Assembly (NCBI RefSeq): GCF_900176645.1
Contig: NZ_FXAN01000074.1
Coordinates: forward strand, 1-40,389
Direction: 5' to 3'
Length of the DNA: 40,389 nucleotides
Source of the DNA: Burkholderia singularis
Lineage (GTDB): Bacteria; Pseudomonadota; Gammaproteobacteria; Burkholderiales; Burkholderiaceae
The position numbers were made by a program, and so were the translations under genes. The stretch's first letter is position 1. The number at the start of each line of letters is the position of its first letter. Positions 33,416-40,389 of this stretch are shown one piece after another. The notes under the pieces are model-generated. The model did no database searches. It was not told the origin of the DNA and was given only the letters and a program-made list of their open reading frames with translations.

Positions 33416-35001
33416 CGCAACGGCTCCCGGCCGCCGGCGATGTTCGGTAAAAGCGGGGTGGGCGGTGTAACCGGTGGAGCCGATCCAACCGTTGCAACCG
33501 ATCCAGCCGCTGCGCACGGCAGGCGCGGCGCAAGCGGATCGGCAGCCGGTTGCTCAACGCGGCTCGCCGGCAGGCTGCCGTCGTCGTTGCGGCACGCGTC
33601 AGCGGCCGCCATGGCATACGCCGTCGCTCGCGCCGCTGTCGCGTCGCGATCCGCGAGCGAGCCGTCGGTGGCACGAATCGACATGTCGCTCACCCGCAAG
33701 CCAAGCGTCTCCAGGCGCGCGCGCAACGCATCGCCATGCGATGCGAGCCGCGCAGCGCTCGCGCCGCTCGCGCTCAACCGCGCTGTGAGCCGCTCGCCGC
33801 TGAGCACCAGTTCCGCGGCAACCGTGCCGAGCGACGGCAACGCAAGCGTCAGCCGCGTGCGCCACCCGCCCGCCTCCGCCGCCTCGATGCCAAGCGCAGC
33901 GCGATCGCGGCCGCGCTGCTCGCCGTCGGGCTCGATGGTCCAGTCGAGCCGCGTGCCGGGCCACGCATCCCCGATCCAACGGAATTGGCCGGTCGCGAGC
34001 AGATCGAGCTGCTGACGCACGAGCGGCAACGCAGCCGGATTCAATACCGCGGCAACCGCCGCTTGTGCATCGGCGTCGCCCGGCGGCGACGCGAACGGCG
34101 AAGCAGGCGGCGATGCCGGTGCGAACCGCACGCCGGCGGCAGGCGCGGATTGCGGCGCGAGTGACGCGTTCGCACCAGCGAGCGTTGCATAAGCGTCGAC
34201 GGCACGCGGCGGCGGCGCCGGATTCGGCGCGCCGCTACCCGGTGCGGCGGCGCGGCCGGCCATATCGCCTGCCGCCGGCGGTGCGTTGCCGCCGCGCGCA
34301 CCGGAAGGCAACGGCATTCGCGCGGCAAACCAATCGACGAGCGCATCGTCGAGCGCATCGGCCGCCGGATTGAGTTCGGCCGCCCGGCGCCAGCCGCTCA
34401 CCAGCCGGGCCTGCGGCTCGCGCGCCAGTTCGGCCGCCGTGCGCTGGCCGGCCAGCCACTGCACAAGATGAGATTCGTAAAAAAGGCCGCTTTCGTCGAC
34501 CGCCCGCGCAAGCGCGGCGCTCAACGCCGCCACCGGGGATGCCGCCTGCGCCGCTTGGGATGTCTGAGCTGCTTGAGACGTCTGAGCGGCCGATGAAGCA
34601 GGTGCGGCCGGTGCAGCTTGCAAAGTTTGCGGCGAACCCGCACTGATCTGTCCCGCCGCCGTGCCGGCCCCGGAGTCCGGCACGGCGCGCGCCGGCCCGG
34701 CAAGCCCGGCCATTTGCGCGGCACTCAACAATGGCGCAGTGCCGATGACGGCCGGTGTCGCATCGCCGCCCAGGCGGGAAATCGCATCGAGCACGCGCCC
34801 AAGCTCGGATAGCACGGCCTGCGCGGACGCGGCGGTCGCGCCGCCGCCCGTTGCGCCGCCCGGCCATGCGGCTGCCGCCGCCGCACCGGACGCACCGGCC
34901 TGCGGCGCGACCGCACTGCCCGACGAAGGCTGGACGGCGTCGAGCAGACTGTCGATGCGACTCGCCAGTATGGCGGCGGCAACGGTATCGATACCGGTCA
35001 T
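33412..35001 (-). CDS. fliK: Flagellar hook-length control protein FliK
   Basis: A 529-residue protein secreted through the flagellar export gate that measures hook length and triggers the switch to filament export. The N-terminal two thirds are Ala/Pro/Ser-rich and low in complexity, as expected for the ruler part, with repeats such as SQAAQTSQAAQ near 140-150. The folded C-terminal Flg_hook domain lies at about 345-455 (FRWIGDAWPGTRLDWTIEPDGE ... RTRLTLALPSLGTVAAELVLSGERLTARL, in pieces). The RBS is CAGGA. It follows fliT after a 330-bp gap and is coupled to the FhlB-like gene. Confidence 0.9.
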   Translation of the reverse strand: MTGIDTVAAAILASRIDSLLDAVQPSSGSAVAPQAGASGAAAAAAWPGGATGGGATAASAQAVLSELGRVLDAISRLGGDATPAVIGTAPLLSAAQMAGLAGPARAVPDSGAGTAAGQISAGSPQTLQAAPAAPASSAAQTSQAAQTSQAAQAASPVAALSAALARAVDESGLFYESHLVQWLAGQRTAAELAREPQARLVSGWRRAAELNPAADALDDALVDWFAARMPLPSGARGGNAPPAAGDMAGRAAAPGSGAPNPAPPPRAVDAYATLAGANASLAPQSAPAAGVRFAPASPPASPFASPPGDADAQAAVAAVLNPAALPLVRQQLDLLATGQFRWIGDAWPGTRLDWTIEPDGEQRGRDRAALGIEAAEAGGWRTRLTLALPSLGTVAAELVLSGERLTARLSASGASAARLASHGDALRARLETLGLRVSDMSIRATDGSLADRDATAARATAYAMAAADACRNDDGSLPASRVEQPAADPLAPRLPCAAAGSVATVGSAPPVTPPTPLLPNIAGGREPLR

Positions 35002-35331
35002 CGTGAATCCTGGATGGCGCGCCGAGCCGCGACCGGAGCGATCGCGGCGCTCCGCGCAATCCGATCGAACGCGTCGGGCACATCGAACGAAAGGGCGCCG
35101 GTGGCCGACGCTTCGCGCCGGCCGTGACTAGAAACGGCCGCAACCGTCAACCGGCGGTCCGGCAAAGCGCATCGGATACCGGCATGCGATACGCGTGCTA
35201 TCGGCCCAACGCCCGATACAAACAATACGAACCGCTCGACAACGAGCGCTTCGCGCGAACCGGCACCGCGGGCCACGCAACCGGGCAATCGCGCTGACGG
35301 GCCACGCGGCACACTCCGCTCGCCTCGCCCG
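35002..35331 (-). other. Gap between fliT and fliK
   Basis: 330 bases without a convincing gene. A hairpin (CTGACGGGC at 35294-35302, GCCCGTCAG at 35327-35335) overlaps the fliT stop. On the minus strand a GCCGATAG at 35205-35198 matches 7 of 8 bases of the sigma-28 -10 element but has no TAAA at the right distance. fliK may therefore have its own promoter, but the evidence is weak. Confidence 0.4.
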
Positions 35332-35335
35332 TCAG
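35294..35335 (-). repeat. Inverted repeat at the end of fliT
   Basis: Nine-base perfect arms CTGACGGGC and GCCCGTCAG with a 24-nt loop, overlapping the fliT stop codon. No T-tract follows on the minus strand, so it may be a partial terminator or stability element. Confidence 0.4.
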
Positions 35336-35658
35336 CCCCGTGCTCGATACAAATCGTTCAACGTCGAACGGCTCGCATGAATCAGCATCGCGAGCCGCGC
35401 GACCTCGGGCGCCGCGAGATCGCGAATCGCCGCGTCGTCGGCCAGGATGCGCCGGATCAGCTCGAACTTGCGGCGGCGCTCCGCGTCGTCGAGCAGCACG
35501 CCCTCCTCCGCCTGCCGAAGCCCGTCGACAAGCCGCAGATACTCCGCCTGCAATCCGGACAGCGAATGCCACGCCGCGTCGCGTGCCGCAACGAGCATCC
35601 GCCCGGACACGTCGACGATCGCCTCATAGCGGGCAAAATACTCGTCCTTCCGGCTCAT
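35332..35658 (-). CDS. fliT: Flagellar protein FliT
   Basis: A 108-residue mostly helical protein. FliT is the export chaperone of the filament cap FliD and in enterobacteria also inhibits FlhDC. The sequence has alternating charged helices (YEAIVDVSGRMLVAARDAAW, LRLVDGLRQAEEGVLLDDAERRRKFELIRRILADDAAIRDLAAPEVARL in pieces), as usual for FliT; conservation in this family is low, so identification rests largely on size and position directly after fliS. The start ATG 35658 overlaps the fliS stop by 4 nt. Confidence 0.85.
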   Translation of the reverse strand: MSRKDEYFARYEAIVDVSGRMLVAARDAAWHSLSGLQAEYLRLVDGLRQAEEGVLLDDAERRRKFELIRRILADDAAIRDLAAPEVARLAMLIHASRSTLNDLYRARG

Positions 35659-36089
35659 CTGGGCTGTTCCGTTCTCGCCTGCTCGGTCATTCTCGCGACT
35701 TCGGGGCCGATCCCCGTCCATGCTTGCTCGAGCGTCGCGAGCAGGCCGTCGACCTCGATGAGCATCGCCTCGCTTGCATCGATGTTCGCCTGCAGCAAAC
35801 GCCGGCAGATGTACGCATAGAGCGCATCGAGGCGCGCCGCAATCTCGCCGCCGGCTTCGAGATTCAGCGACTGCTGCAGGCCGCTCTCGACGATACGGAT
35901 GGCCTTGCCTATCGCGTCGCCGCGCGCGGCGACGTTGTGCTGCTGCACGTGCATTCGCGCGTGCGCGATCGCCTGGCGCGCGCCCTGATACAGCATCGCG
36001 ATGAGCCGGTGAGGGGACGCGCCCATCACCCCCGTCTCGACGCCGACGCGCGCATAAGCACTGGCTCCAGCGTGGCCTGGGGTCAACAT
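35655..36089 (-). CDS. fliS: Flagellar export chaperone FliS
   Basis: A 144-residue helical chaperone that keeps flagellin unpolymerised before export. The N-terminal part has YARVGVETGVMGASPHRLIAMLYQGARQAI, the FliS hallmark (A/SPHxLIxMLYxG). The next helices include AIRIVESGLQQSLNLEAGGEIAARLDALYAYICRRLLQANI (in pieces). The length fits the family. AGGAGAG lies just before the ATG. It is the first gene of the minus-strand fliS-fliT-fliK-fhlB group, 65 bp after a FliA-type promoter. fliC and fliD are not in the window. Confidence 0.95.
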   Translation of the reverse strand: MLTPGHAGASAYARVGVETGVMGASPHRLIAMLYQGARQAIAHARMHVQQHNVAARGDAIGKAIRIVESGLQQSLNLEAGGEIAARLDALYAYICRRLLQANIDASEAMLIEVDGLLATLEQAWTGIGPEVARMTEQARTEQPR

Positions 36090-36153
36090 GGCGCTCTCCT
36101 ATTTGGTGCGTTCGATTCAATACCGCCGCGCCGCGCGCGGCTCTGTTCCCGAG

Positions 36154-36181
36154 TTATCGGCGCAAAGACGCGCCAGCTTTA
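36154..36181 (-). promoter_or_regulatory. Sigma-28 (FliA) promoter candidate for fliST
   Basis: On the minus strand TAAA (36181-36178), 16 bp and GCCGATAA (36161-36154) match the FliA consensus (TAAA-N15-GCCGATAA) perfectly in both boxes, with one extra base in the spacer. It lies 65 bp before fliS, a late (class 3) chaperone gene known to be FliA-controlled elsewhere. Confidence 0.78.
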
Positions 36182-36275
36182 GCCAACCGGCCTAACGCTT
36201 GTTCATGCTGATCGCGAGCCGGCGAACGCGCGTCGCCGGCAGCAGGAAGGGTCGAACAGCGCGGGCGCGCTTCGC

Positions 36276-36608
36276 TCACACCGACATCTGCATGACTTCG
36301 TTGTAAGCGCTCACCAGTTTGTTGCGCACCTGCAGGCCGAATTGGAAGCCGATATTGGCCTTCTGCATATCGACCATCACGTCGTTGAGCGACACGTTCC
36401 GTGCGCCAAGCTCGAACGCCTGCGCCTCGCCGAGCGCGCGCGTTTGATCGCCGCTGATCTTGTCGAGCGACGCCTTCATCGCGCTCGCGAACGAGCCGGC
36501 GCCGGCCACGCCGGCGCCGGCGAGCGCCGCCGCCGGGCTCGCCGCCTGCGTGGCCATCGCCTGCATCTGCTGCAGCGCCGAAGCGATGCCGTTGACGGGG
36601 GCAACCAT
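36276..36608 (-). CDS. fliE: Flagellar hook-basal body complex protein FliE
   Basis: A 110-residue rod-junction protein that connects the MS ring to the rod. The C-terminal half has the family signature [36 protein letters not shown] (in pieces) and the middle [13 protein letters not shown]. The Ala-rich N-terminus follows. ATG 36608 is chosen because GGAGA lies 5 nt upstream; an in-frame ATG at 36635 is earlier. It is divergent from fliF across 264 bp, as in other beta-proteobacteria. Confidence 0.95.
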   Translation of the reverse strand: MVAPVNGIASALQQMQAMATQAASPAAALAGAGVAGAGSFASAMKASLDKISGDQTRALGEAQAFELGARNVSLNDVMVDMQKANIGFQFGLQVRNKLVSAYNEVMQMSV

Positions 36609-36625
36609 GGAATCTCCGCGAAAGG

Positions 36626-36646
36626 GCCGGGCCATGCAGGCCCGGC
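36626..36646 (-). repeat. Hairpin in the fliE leader
   Basis: GCCGGGCC, loop ATGCA and GGCCCGGC give a perfect 8-bp stem about 17 bp before the fliE start and just before its ribosome site. It could influence fliE translation or end leftward readthrough. Confidence 0.45.
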
Positions 36647-36872
36647 GTCAGGGGAAGTCCAGCCCGTGCACGCAAACGACGCGTAGCGCGCGGGCGCGAG
36701 CCGGATGTCGACGAGCATAGCAGCGCACGCATCGGCAAAGCCGCGAAAGTGCGGGCGAAACCCGTCTCTATTCGCCCGATCGCGTCCGCGCGCGCTCGGG
36801 ATAATCGGATCGTGTCAATGTCCGCCTGCTCCGCCGAGCGGGCGCCAAGCCCGCTGTGGAGATACCCGACGC

Positions 36873-38660
36873 ATGGATTCGCAGGCCAACTCGCTGATCA
36901 ATCCCGACGCCCGTACCAGCGTGAGCGGCGCGGCGCCGCAAGCGGCGGGCGTCGCGGGCGCGCTGCCGGGCGCGGCGGCGGGCGGCGCGGACTTCGGCCT
37001 GGCCGGCTTCGCCGAGCGCATTCCGGGCTTCGCGCGGATCAGGACGAACCCGCGCGTGCCGCTGCTGGTTGCCGCGGCACTGGCCGTGGCCGCCATCGTC
37101 GCGCTCGTGCTGTGGAGCCGCGCGCCCGACTACCGGGTGCTGTACAGCAATCTGTCCGACCGCGACGGCGGCGCGATCATCGCCGCGCTCCAGCAGGCGA
37201 ACGTGCCGTACAAGTTCGCCGAAGCCGGCGGCGCGATCCTCGTGCCCGCGAGCCAGGTTCATGAAACGCGCCTGAAGCTTGCCGCGCTCGGCTTGCCCAA
37301 AGGCGGCTCGGTCGGCTTCGAGCTGATGGACAACCAGAAATTCGGCATCAGCCAGTTCGCCGAGCAGGTGAATTACCAGCGCGCGCTCGAAGGCGAATTG
37401 CAGCGCACGATCGAAGCGGTCAACGCCGTGCGCGCGGCGCGCGTGCATCTGGCGATTCCGAAGCCTTCGGTATTCGTGCGCGAGCGCGAGGCGCCGTCGG
37501 CATCGGTGCTCGTCGATCTGTATCCGGGCCGCGTGCTCGATGAAGGCCAGGTGCTCGCGATCACGCGTATGGTGTCGTCGAGCGTGCCTGATATGCCCGC
37601 GCAAAACGTGACGATCGTCGATCAGGACGGCAACCTGCTCACGCAAGCCGCGTCGGCGTCCGGCCTCGATGCGAGCCAGCTCAAATACGTGCAGCAAATC
37701 GAGCGCAACACGCAAAAGCGGATCGACGCGATCCTCACGCCGCTGTTCGGCGCCGGCAACGCACGCTCGCAGGTGAGCGCCGACGTCGATTTCTCGCGGA
37801 TCGAGCAAACCTCGGAAAGCTACGGCCCGAACGGCTCGCCGCAGCAGGCCGCGATCCGCAGCCAGCAGACCAGCACCTCGACCGAGCTTGCGCAAGGCGG
37901 CGCGTCGGGCGTGCCGGGCGCGCTGTCGAACACGCCGCCGCAGCCGGCCTCCGCGCCGATCGTCGCCGCCGGCGGCCAGAACGCCGCCCCCGCGGCCACG
38001 CCTGTCAGCGACCGCAAGGACGCGACGACGAACTACGAGCTGGACAAGACCGTGCGCCACGTCGAGGAGTCGCTCGGCAAGATCAAGCGCCTGTCGGTCG
38101 CGGTGGTCGTCAACTATCAGCCGAAGGCCGATGCGAAAGGCCATGTGACGATGCAGCCGCTCGCAGCCGACAAACTCGCGCAGATCGAGCAATTGGTGAA
38201 GGACGCGATGGGCTACGACGCGAAGCGCGGCGATTCGGTCAACGTCGTCAACAGCGCGTTCTCGGCAGCCGCCGATCCGTTCGCCGACCTGCCGTGGTGG
38301 CGGCAGCCGGACATGATCGAGCTGGGCAAGGAAATCGCGAAATGGCTCGGCATCGCGGCGGCCGCCGCTGCGCTGTATTTGATGTTCGTGCGCCCGGCGC
38401 TGCGCCGCGCGTCACCGCCGCCGCCAAACGCCGCCCCCGTGCCCGCGCTCGACGGCCCGGGCGACGCGCTCGTGCTGGACGGACTGCCCGCGCCCGACAC
38501 GCCGCAACTCGCCGCCGACGACGAGCACGCCGCGCTGCTCGCGTTCGAAAGCGAGAAGAACCGCTACGAACGCAATCTCGACTATGCGCGCACGATCGCG
38601 CGGCAGGATCCGAAGATCGTCGCCACCGTCGTCAAGAATTGGGTGTCCGATGAACGCTGA
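36873..38660 (+). CDS. fliF: Flagellar MS-ring protein FliF
   Basis: A 595-residue inner-membrane protein building the MS ring. The N-terminal helix spans about 62-81, followed by the YscJ/FliF ring domains (VLYSNLSDRDGGAIIAALQQANVPYKF, LPKGGSVGFELMD, NYQRALEGELQRTIEAVNAVRAARVHLAIPK in pieces, and SASVLVDLYPGRVLDEGQVLAITRMVSSSVPDM). A long loop rich in Gly/Gln lies in the middle. The second membrane helix is near residue 490-510. The C-terminal tail NRYERNLDYARTIARQDPKIVATVVKNWV binds FliG. A GATAAT (36800-36805) may be its -10 element. It overlaps fliG by 11 nt. Confidence 0.96.
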   Translation: MDSQANSLINPDARTSVSGAAPQAAGVAGALPGAAAGGADFGLAGFAERIPGFARIRTNPRVPLLVAAALAVAAIVALVLWSRAPDYRVLYSNLSDRDGGAIIAALQQANVPYKFAEAGGAILVPASQVHETRLKLAALGLPKGGSVGFELMDNQKFGISQFAEQVNYQRALEGELQRTIEAVNAVRAARVHLAIPKPSVFVREREAPSASVLVDLYPGRVLDEGQVLAITRMVSSSVPDMPAQNVTIVDQDGNLLTQAASASGLDASQLKYVQQIERNTQKRIDAILTPLFGAGNARSQVSADVDFSRIEQTSESYGPNGSPQQAAIRSQQTSTSTELAQGGASGVPGALSNTPPQPASAPIVAAGGQNAAPAATPVSDRKDATTNYELDKTVRHVEESLGKIKRLSVAVVVNYQPKADAKGHVTMQPLAADKLAQIEQLVKDAMGYDAKRGDSVNVVNSAFSAAADPFADLPWWRQPDMIELGKEIAKWLGIAAAAAALYLMFVRPALRRASPPPPNAAPVPALDGPGDALVLDGLPAPDTPQLAADDEHAALLAFESEKNRYERNLDYARTIARQDPKIVATVVKNWVSDER

Positions 38661-39645
38661 AGGCTTGAACAAGAGCGCGCTGCTGCTGATGTCGATCGGC
38701 GAGGAGGAGGCCGCGCAGGTTTTCCGGTTTCTCGCGCCGCGCGAAGTGCAGAAGATCGGCGCGGCGATGGCCGCGCTGAAGAACGTCACGCGCGAGCAGG
38801 TCGAGGACGTGCTCGCCGATTTCGTGCAGGAGGCGGAGAAGCACACCGCGCTGTCGCTCGATTCGAGCGAGTACATCCGCTCGGTGCTCACGAAGGCGCT
38901 CGGCGAGGATAAGGCCGGCGTGCTGATCGACCGGATTCTTCAAGGCAGCGACACGAGCGGCATCGAAGGGCTCAAGTGGATGGATTCGGCGGCCGTCGCC
39001 GAGCTGATCAAGAACGAGCATCCGCAGATCATCGCGACGATCCTCGTGCATCTGGACCGCGACCAGGCCTCCGAGATCGCGTCGTGCTTCGCCGAGCGGC
39101 TGCGCAACGACGTGCTGTTGCGCATCGCGACGCTCGACGGCATTCAACCCGCCGCGCTGCGCGAGCTGGACGACGTGCTCACGGGCCTGCTGTCCGGCAG
39201 CGACAATCTGAAGCGCTCGCCGATGGGCGGCATCCGCACGGCAGCCGAAATTCTGAACTTCATGACGAGCACGCACGAAGAAGCGGTGCTCGAAAACGTC
39301 AAGCAATACGATCCCGATCTCGCGCAGAAGATCATCGACCAGATGTTCGTGTTCGAGAACCTGCTCGACCTCGAGGATCGCGCGATCCAGCTTTTGCTGA
39401 AGGAAGTGGAATCGGACGCGCTGATCGTTGCGCTCAAGGGCGCGCCGCCCGCGCTGCGGCAGAAGTTTCTGTCGAACATGTCGCAGCGCGCGGCCGAGCT
39501 GCTCGCCGAGGATCTGGACGCGCGCGGGCCAGTGCGCGTGTCCGAGGTCGAGACGCAGCAGCGCAAGATTCTGCAGATCGTGCGCAATCTCGCCGAGAGC
39601 GGTCAGATCGTGATCGGCGGCAAGGCGGAAGACGCCTATGTCTGA
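38650..39645 (+). CDS. fliG: Flagellar motor switch protein FliG
   Basis: A 331-residue cytoplasmic rotor protein that transmits torque from the stator and binds FliF and FliM. It starts NAEGLNKSALLLMSIGEEEAA. The middle domain has the FliM-binding motif EHPQ (123-126) with IATILVHLDRDQASEIASCF. The C-terminal domain has VFENLLDLEDRAIQLLLKEVESDALIVALKGA, with the charged stator-contact helix, and ends RKILQIVRNLAESGQIVIGGK. Length is standard. It overlaps fliF (11 nt) and fliH (8 nt). Confidence 0.97.
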   Translation: MNAEGLNKSALLLMSIGEEEAAQVFRFLAPREVQKIGAAMAALKNVTREQVEDVLADFVQEAEKHTALSLDSSEYIRSVLTKALGEDKAGVLIDRILQGSDTSGIEGLKWMDSAAVAELIKNEHPQIIATILVHLDRDQASEIASCFAERLRNDVLLRIATLDGIQPAALRELDDVLTGLLSGSDNLKRSPMGGIRTAAEILNFMTSTHEEAVLENVKQYDPDLAQKIIDQMFVFENLLDLEDRAIQLLLKEVESDALIVALKGAPPALRQKFLSNMSQRAAELLAEDLDARGPVRVSEVETQQRKILQIVRNLAESGQIVIGGKAEDAYV

Positions 39646-40321
39646 TTCCGCGCACGCGCCGGCGCCGCCCGTCACCGCGTATCAGCGGTGGGAGATGGCG
39701 TCGTTCGATCCGCCGCCGCCCGAGCCCGACGGCGATGGCGGCGCCGCGGCGGCCGCCGCGCTCGCCGCCGAGTTGCAGCGCGTGCGAGACGCCGCGCGCG
39801 ACGAGGGGCTCGCGGCCGGCCACGTCGAGGGGCAGGCGCTCGGCTATCGCGCCGGCTACGAGCAGGGTCATGCGAAGGGTTTCGAAGCAGGTCAAGTCCA
39901 AGCGCGCGAGCAATGCGCGCAGCTCGCCGCGCTCGCCGCTTCGTTTCGCGAAGCGCTCGACGGCATCGGGCGCGACCTCGCCGACGATATCGCCACGCTT
40001 GCGCTCGAAATCGCCCAGCAGGTGGTGCGCCAGCACGTGCAGCACGACCCCGCCGCCTTGATCGCGGCCACGCGCGAAGTGCTCGCGGCCGAACCCGCGC
40101 TCGCCGGCGCGCCGCATCTCATCGTCAATCCGGCCGATCTGCCGGTCGTCGACGCTTACTTGCGCGACGAGCTGGACGCGCTCGGCTACCAGGTCCGCAC
40201 CGATCCGGCGATCGCGCGCGGCGGCTGCCGCGCGCATGCAGCGACGGGCGAAATCGACGCGACGCTGCCGACCCGCTGGGAACGCGTCGCGGCCGCGCTC
40301 GGCAAGGCGGGGCTATGGTGA
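39638..40321 (+). CDS. fliH: Flagellar assembly protein FliH
   Basis: A 227-residue cytoplasmic regulator of the export ATPase FliI. After a Pro/Asp-rich N-terminus comes a Gly-repeat helix (DEGLAAGHVEGQALGYRAGYEQGHAKGFEAGQ, in pieces) with the GxxxG spacing that marks FliH. The C-terminal domain has ALEIAQQVVRQHV, PHLIVNPADLPVVDAYL and GCRAHAATGEIDATLPTRWERV. Length is normal. It overlaps the fliG end by 8 nt and the start of fliI by 7 nt. Confidence 0.95.
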   Translation: MSDSAHAPAPPVTAYQRWEMASFDPPPPEPDGDGGAAAAAALAAELQRVRDAARDEGLAAGHVEGQALGYRAGYEQGHAKGFEAGQVQAREQCAQLAALAASFREALDGIGRDLADDIATLALEIAQQVVRQHVQHDPAALIAATREVLAAEPALAGAPHLIVNPADLPVVDAYLRDELDALGYQVRTDPAIARGGCRAHAATGEIDATLPTRWERVAAALGKAGLW

Positions 40322-40389
40322 GCGCGGCTGCGGCCGGCTCGACCGTGTCCGCATGCGGGCACGTTGATCCGCCCGCGCGCCCGCATGCG
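40315..40389 (+). CDS. fliI: Flagellar export ATPase FliI, N-terminal fragment (cut by window end)
   Basis: ATG at 40315 lies inside the fliH stop region, in a new frame that stays open to the end of the window (25 codons, starting MVSAAAAGS). An adjacent GTG at 40318 could also start it. The visible residues are an Ala-rich N-terminal extension and do not yet reach the ATPase domain. Identity rests on the conserved order fliF-fliG-fliH-fliI. Confidence 0.6.
   Translation, partial: MVSAAAAGSTVSACGHVDPPARPHA

Noticed and set aside
33412..35001. SQAAQTSQAAQ-like repeats in fliK considered as a separate repeat protein
   Set aside because: Low-complexity N-terminal regions are normal for FliK and the frame continues into its C-terminal domain.

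Overview
The window looks like chromosomal DNA of a Burkholderia, most likely the B. pseudomallei / B. thailandensis group. The grounds are very high GC with strong G/C third positions, a hexanucleotide tandem repeat of the kind common in that group, and the gene content: pxpBCA, a dpp operon, a HiPIP, and a fliE / fliFGHI / fliS-fliT-fliK flagellar block. Species was not resolved. No rRNA, tRNA, insertion sequence, prophage or CRISPR array was seen. Assignments rest on motif recognition in the translations; no database search was run.

Layout. (1) 1-119 is a (TCGCCT)n array, followed by a leader with a small inverted repeat. (2) 417-5018, plus strand: pxpB-pxpC-pxpA (ATP-dependent 5-oxoprolinase), then DUF969 and DUF979 membrane proteins that are candidates for the matching transporter. 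(3) 5220-12215, minus strand: dppA-B-C-D-F dipeptide ABC transporter, ending with a TraB/GumN-family gene that overlaps dppF. The three non-overlapping gene junctions each carry a hairpin. (4) 12376-16680, minus strand: an MHS-type MFS transporter, a Tat-exported HiPIP with a clear terminator, an LhgO-like FAD oxidoreductase and a Lon-like AAA+ ATPase. (5) 17023-19518, plus strand: an exported Ala/Ser-rich unknown protein, an endonuclease/exonuclease/phosphatase-family protein and ferredoxin-NADP reductase, then a terminator. (6) 19519-24250, plus strand: an unusually AT-rich intergenic region, a soluble NarX-type histidine kinase and NarL-type regulator, an APC amino-acid permease with a strong terminator, and a solitary XdhC-family protein. 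A short reading frame that may be a gene remnant follows.

(7) 24475-32076 is a sugar-use locus: a LacI-family repressor facing a five-gene operon of MalK-type ATPase, GH42 beta-galactosidase, sugar-binding protein and two permeases. A perfect 16-bp palindrome sits in the divergent promoter region. The system probably imports a galactoside and hydrolyses it in the cytoplasm. (8) 32134-32853, minus strand: a PepSY membrane protein with a Fur-box-like site upstream, suggesting iron control. (9) 33083-40389 is flagellar. On the minus strand are fliS-fliT-fliK-fhlB-like, preceded by a sigma-28 (FliA) promoter candidate, and fliE. Diverging on the plus strand is fliF-fliG-fliH-fliI, with overlapping genes and fliI cut by the window end.

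The most useful leads are the pxp-linked DUF969/DUF979 pair, the GumN gene translationally coupled to dpp, the hairpin at each dpp gap, the LacI, Fur and FliA sites, and the AT-rich region with helically phased repeats upstream of an orphan two-component system.
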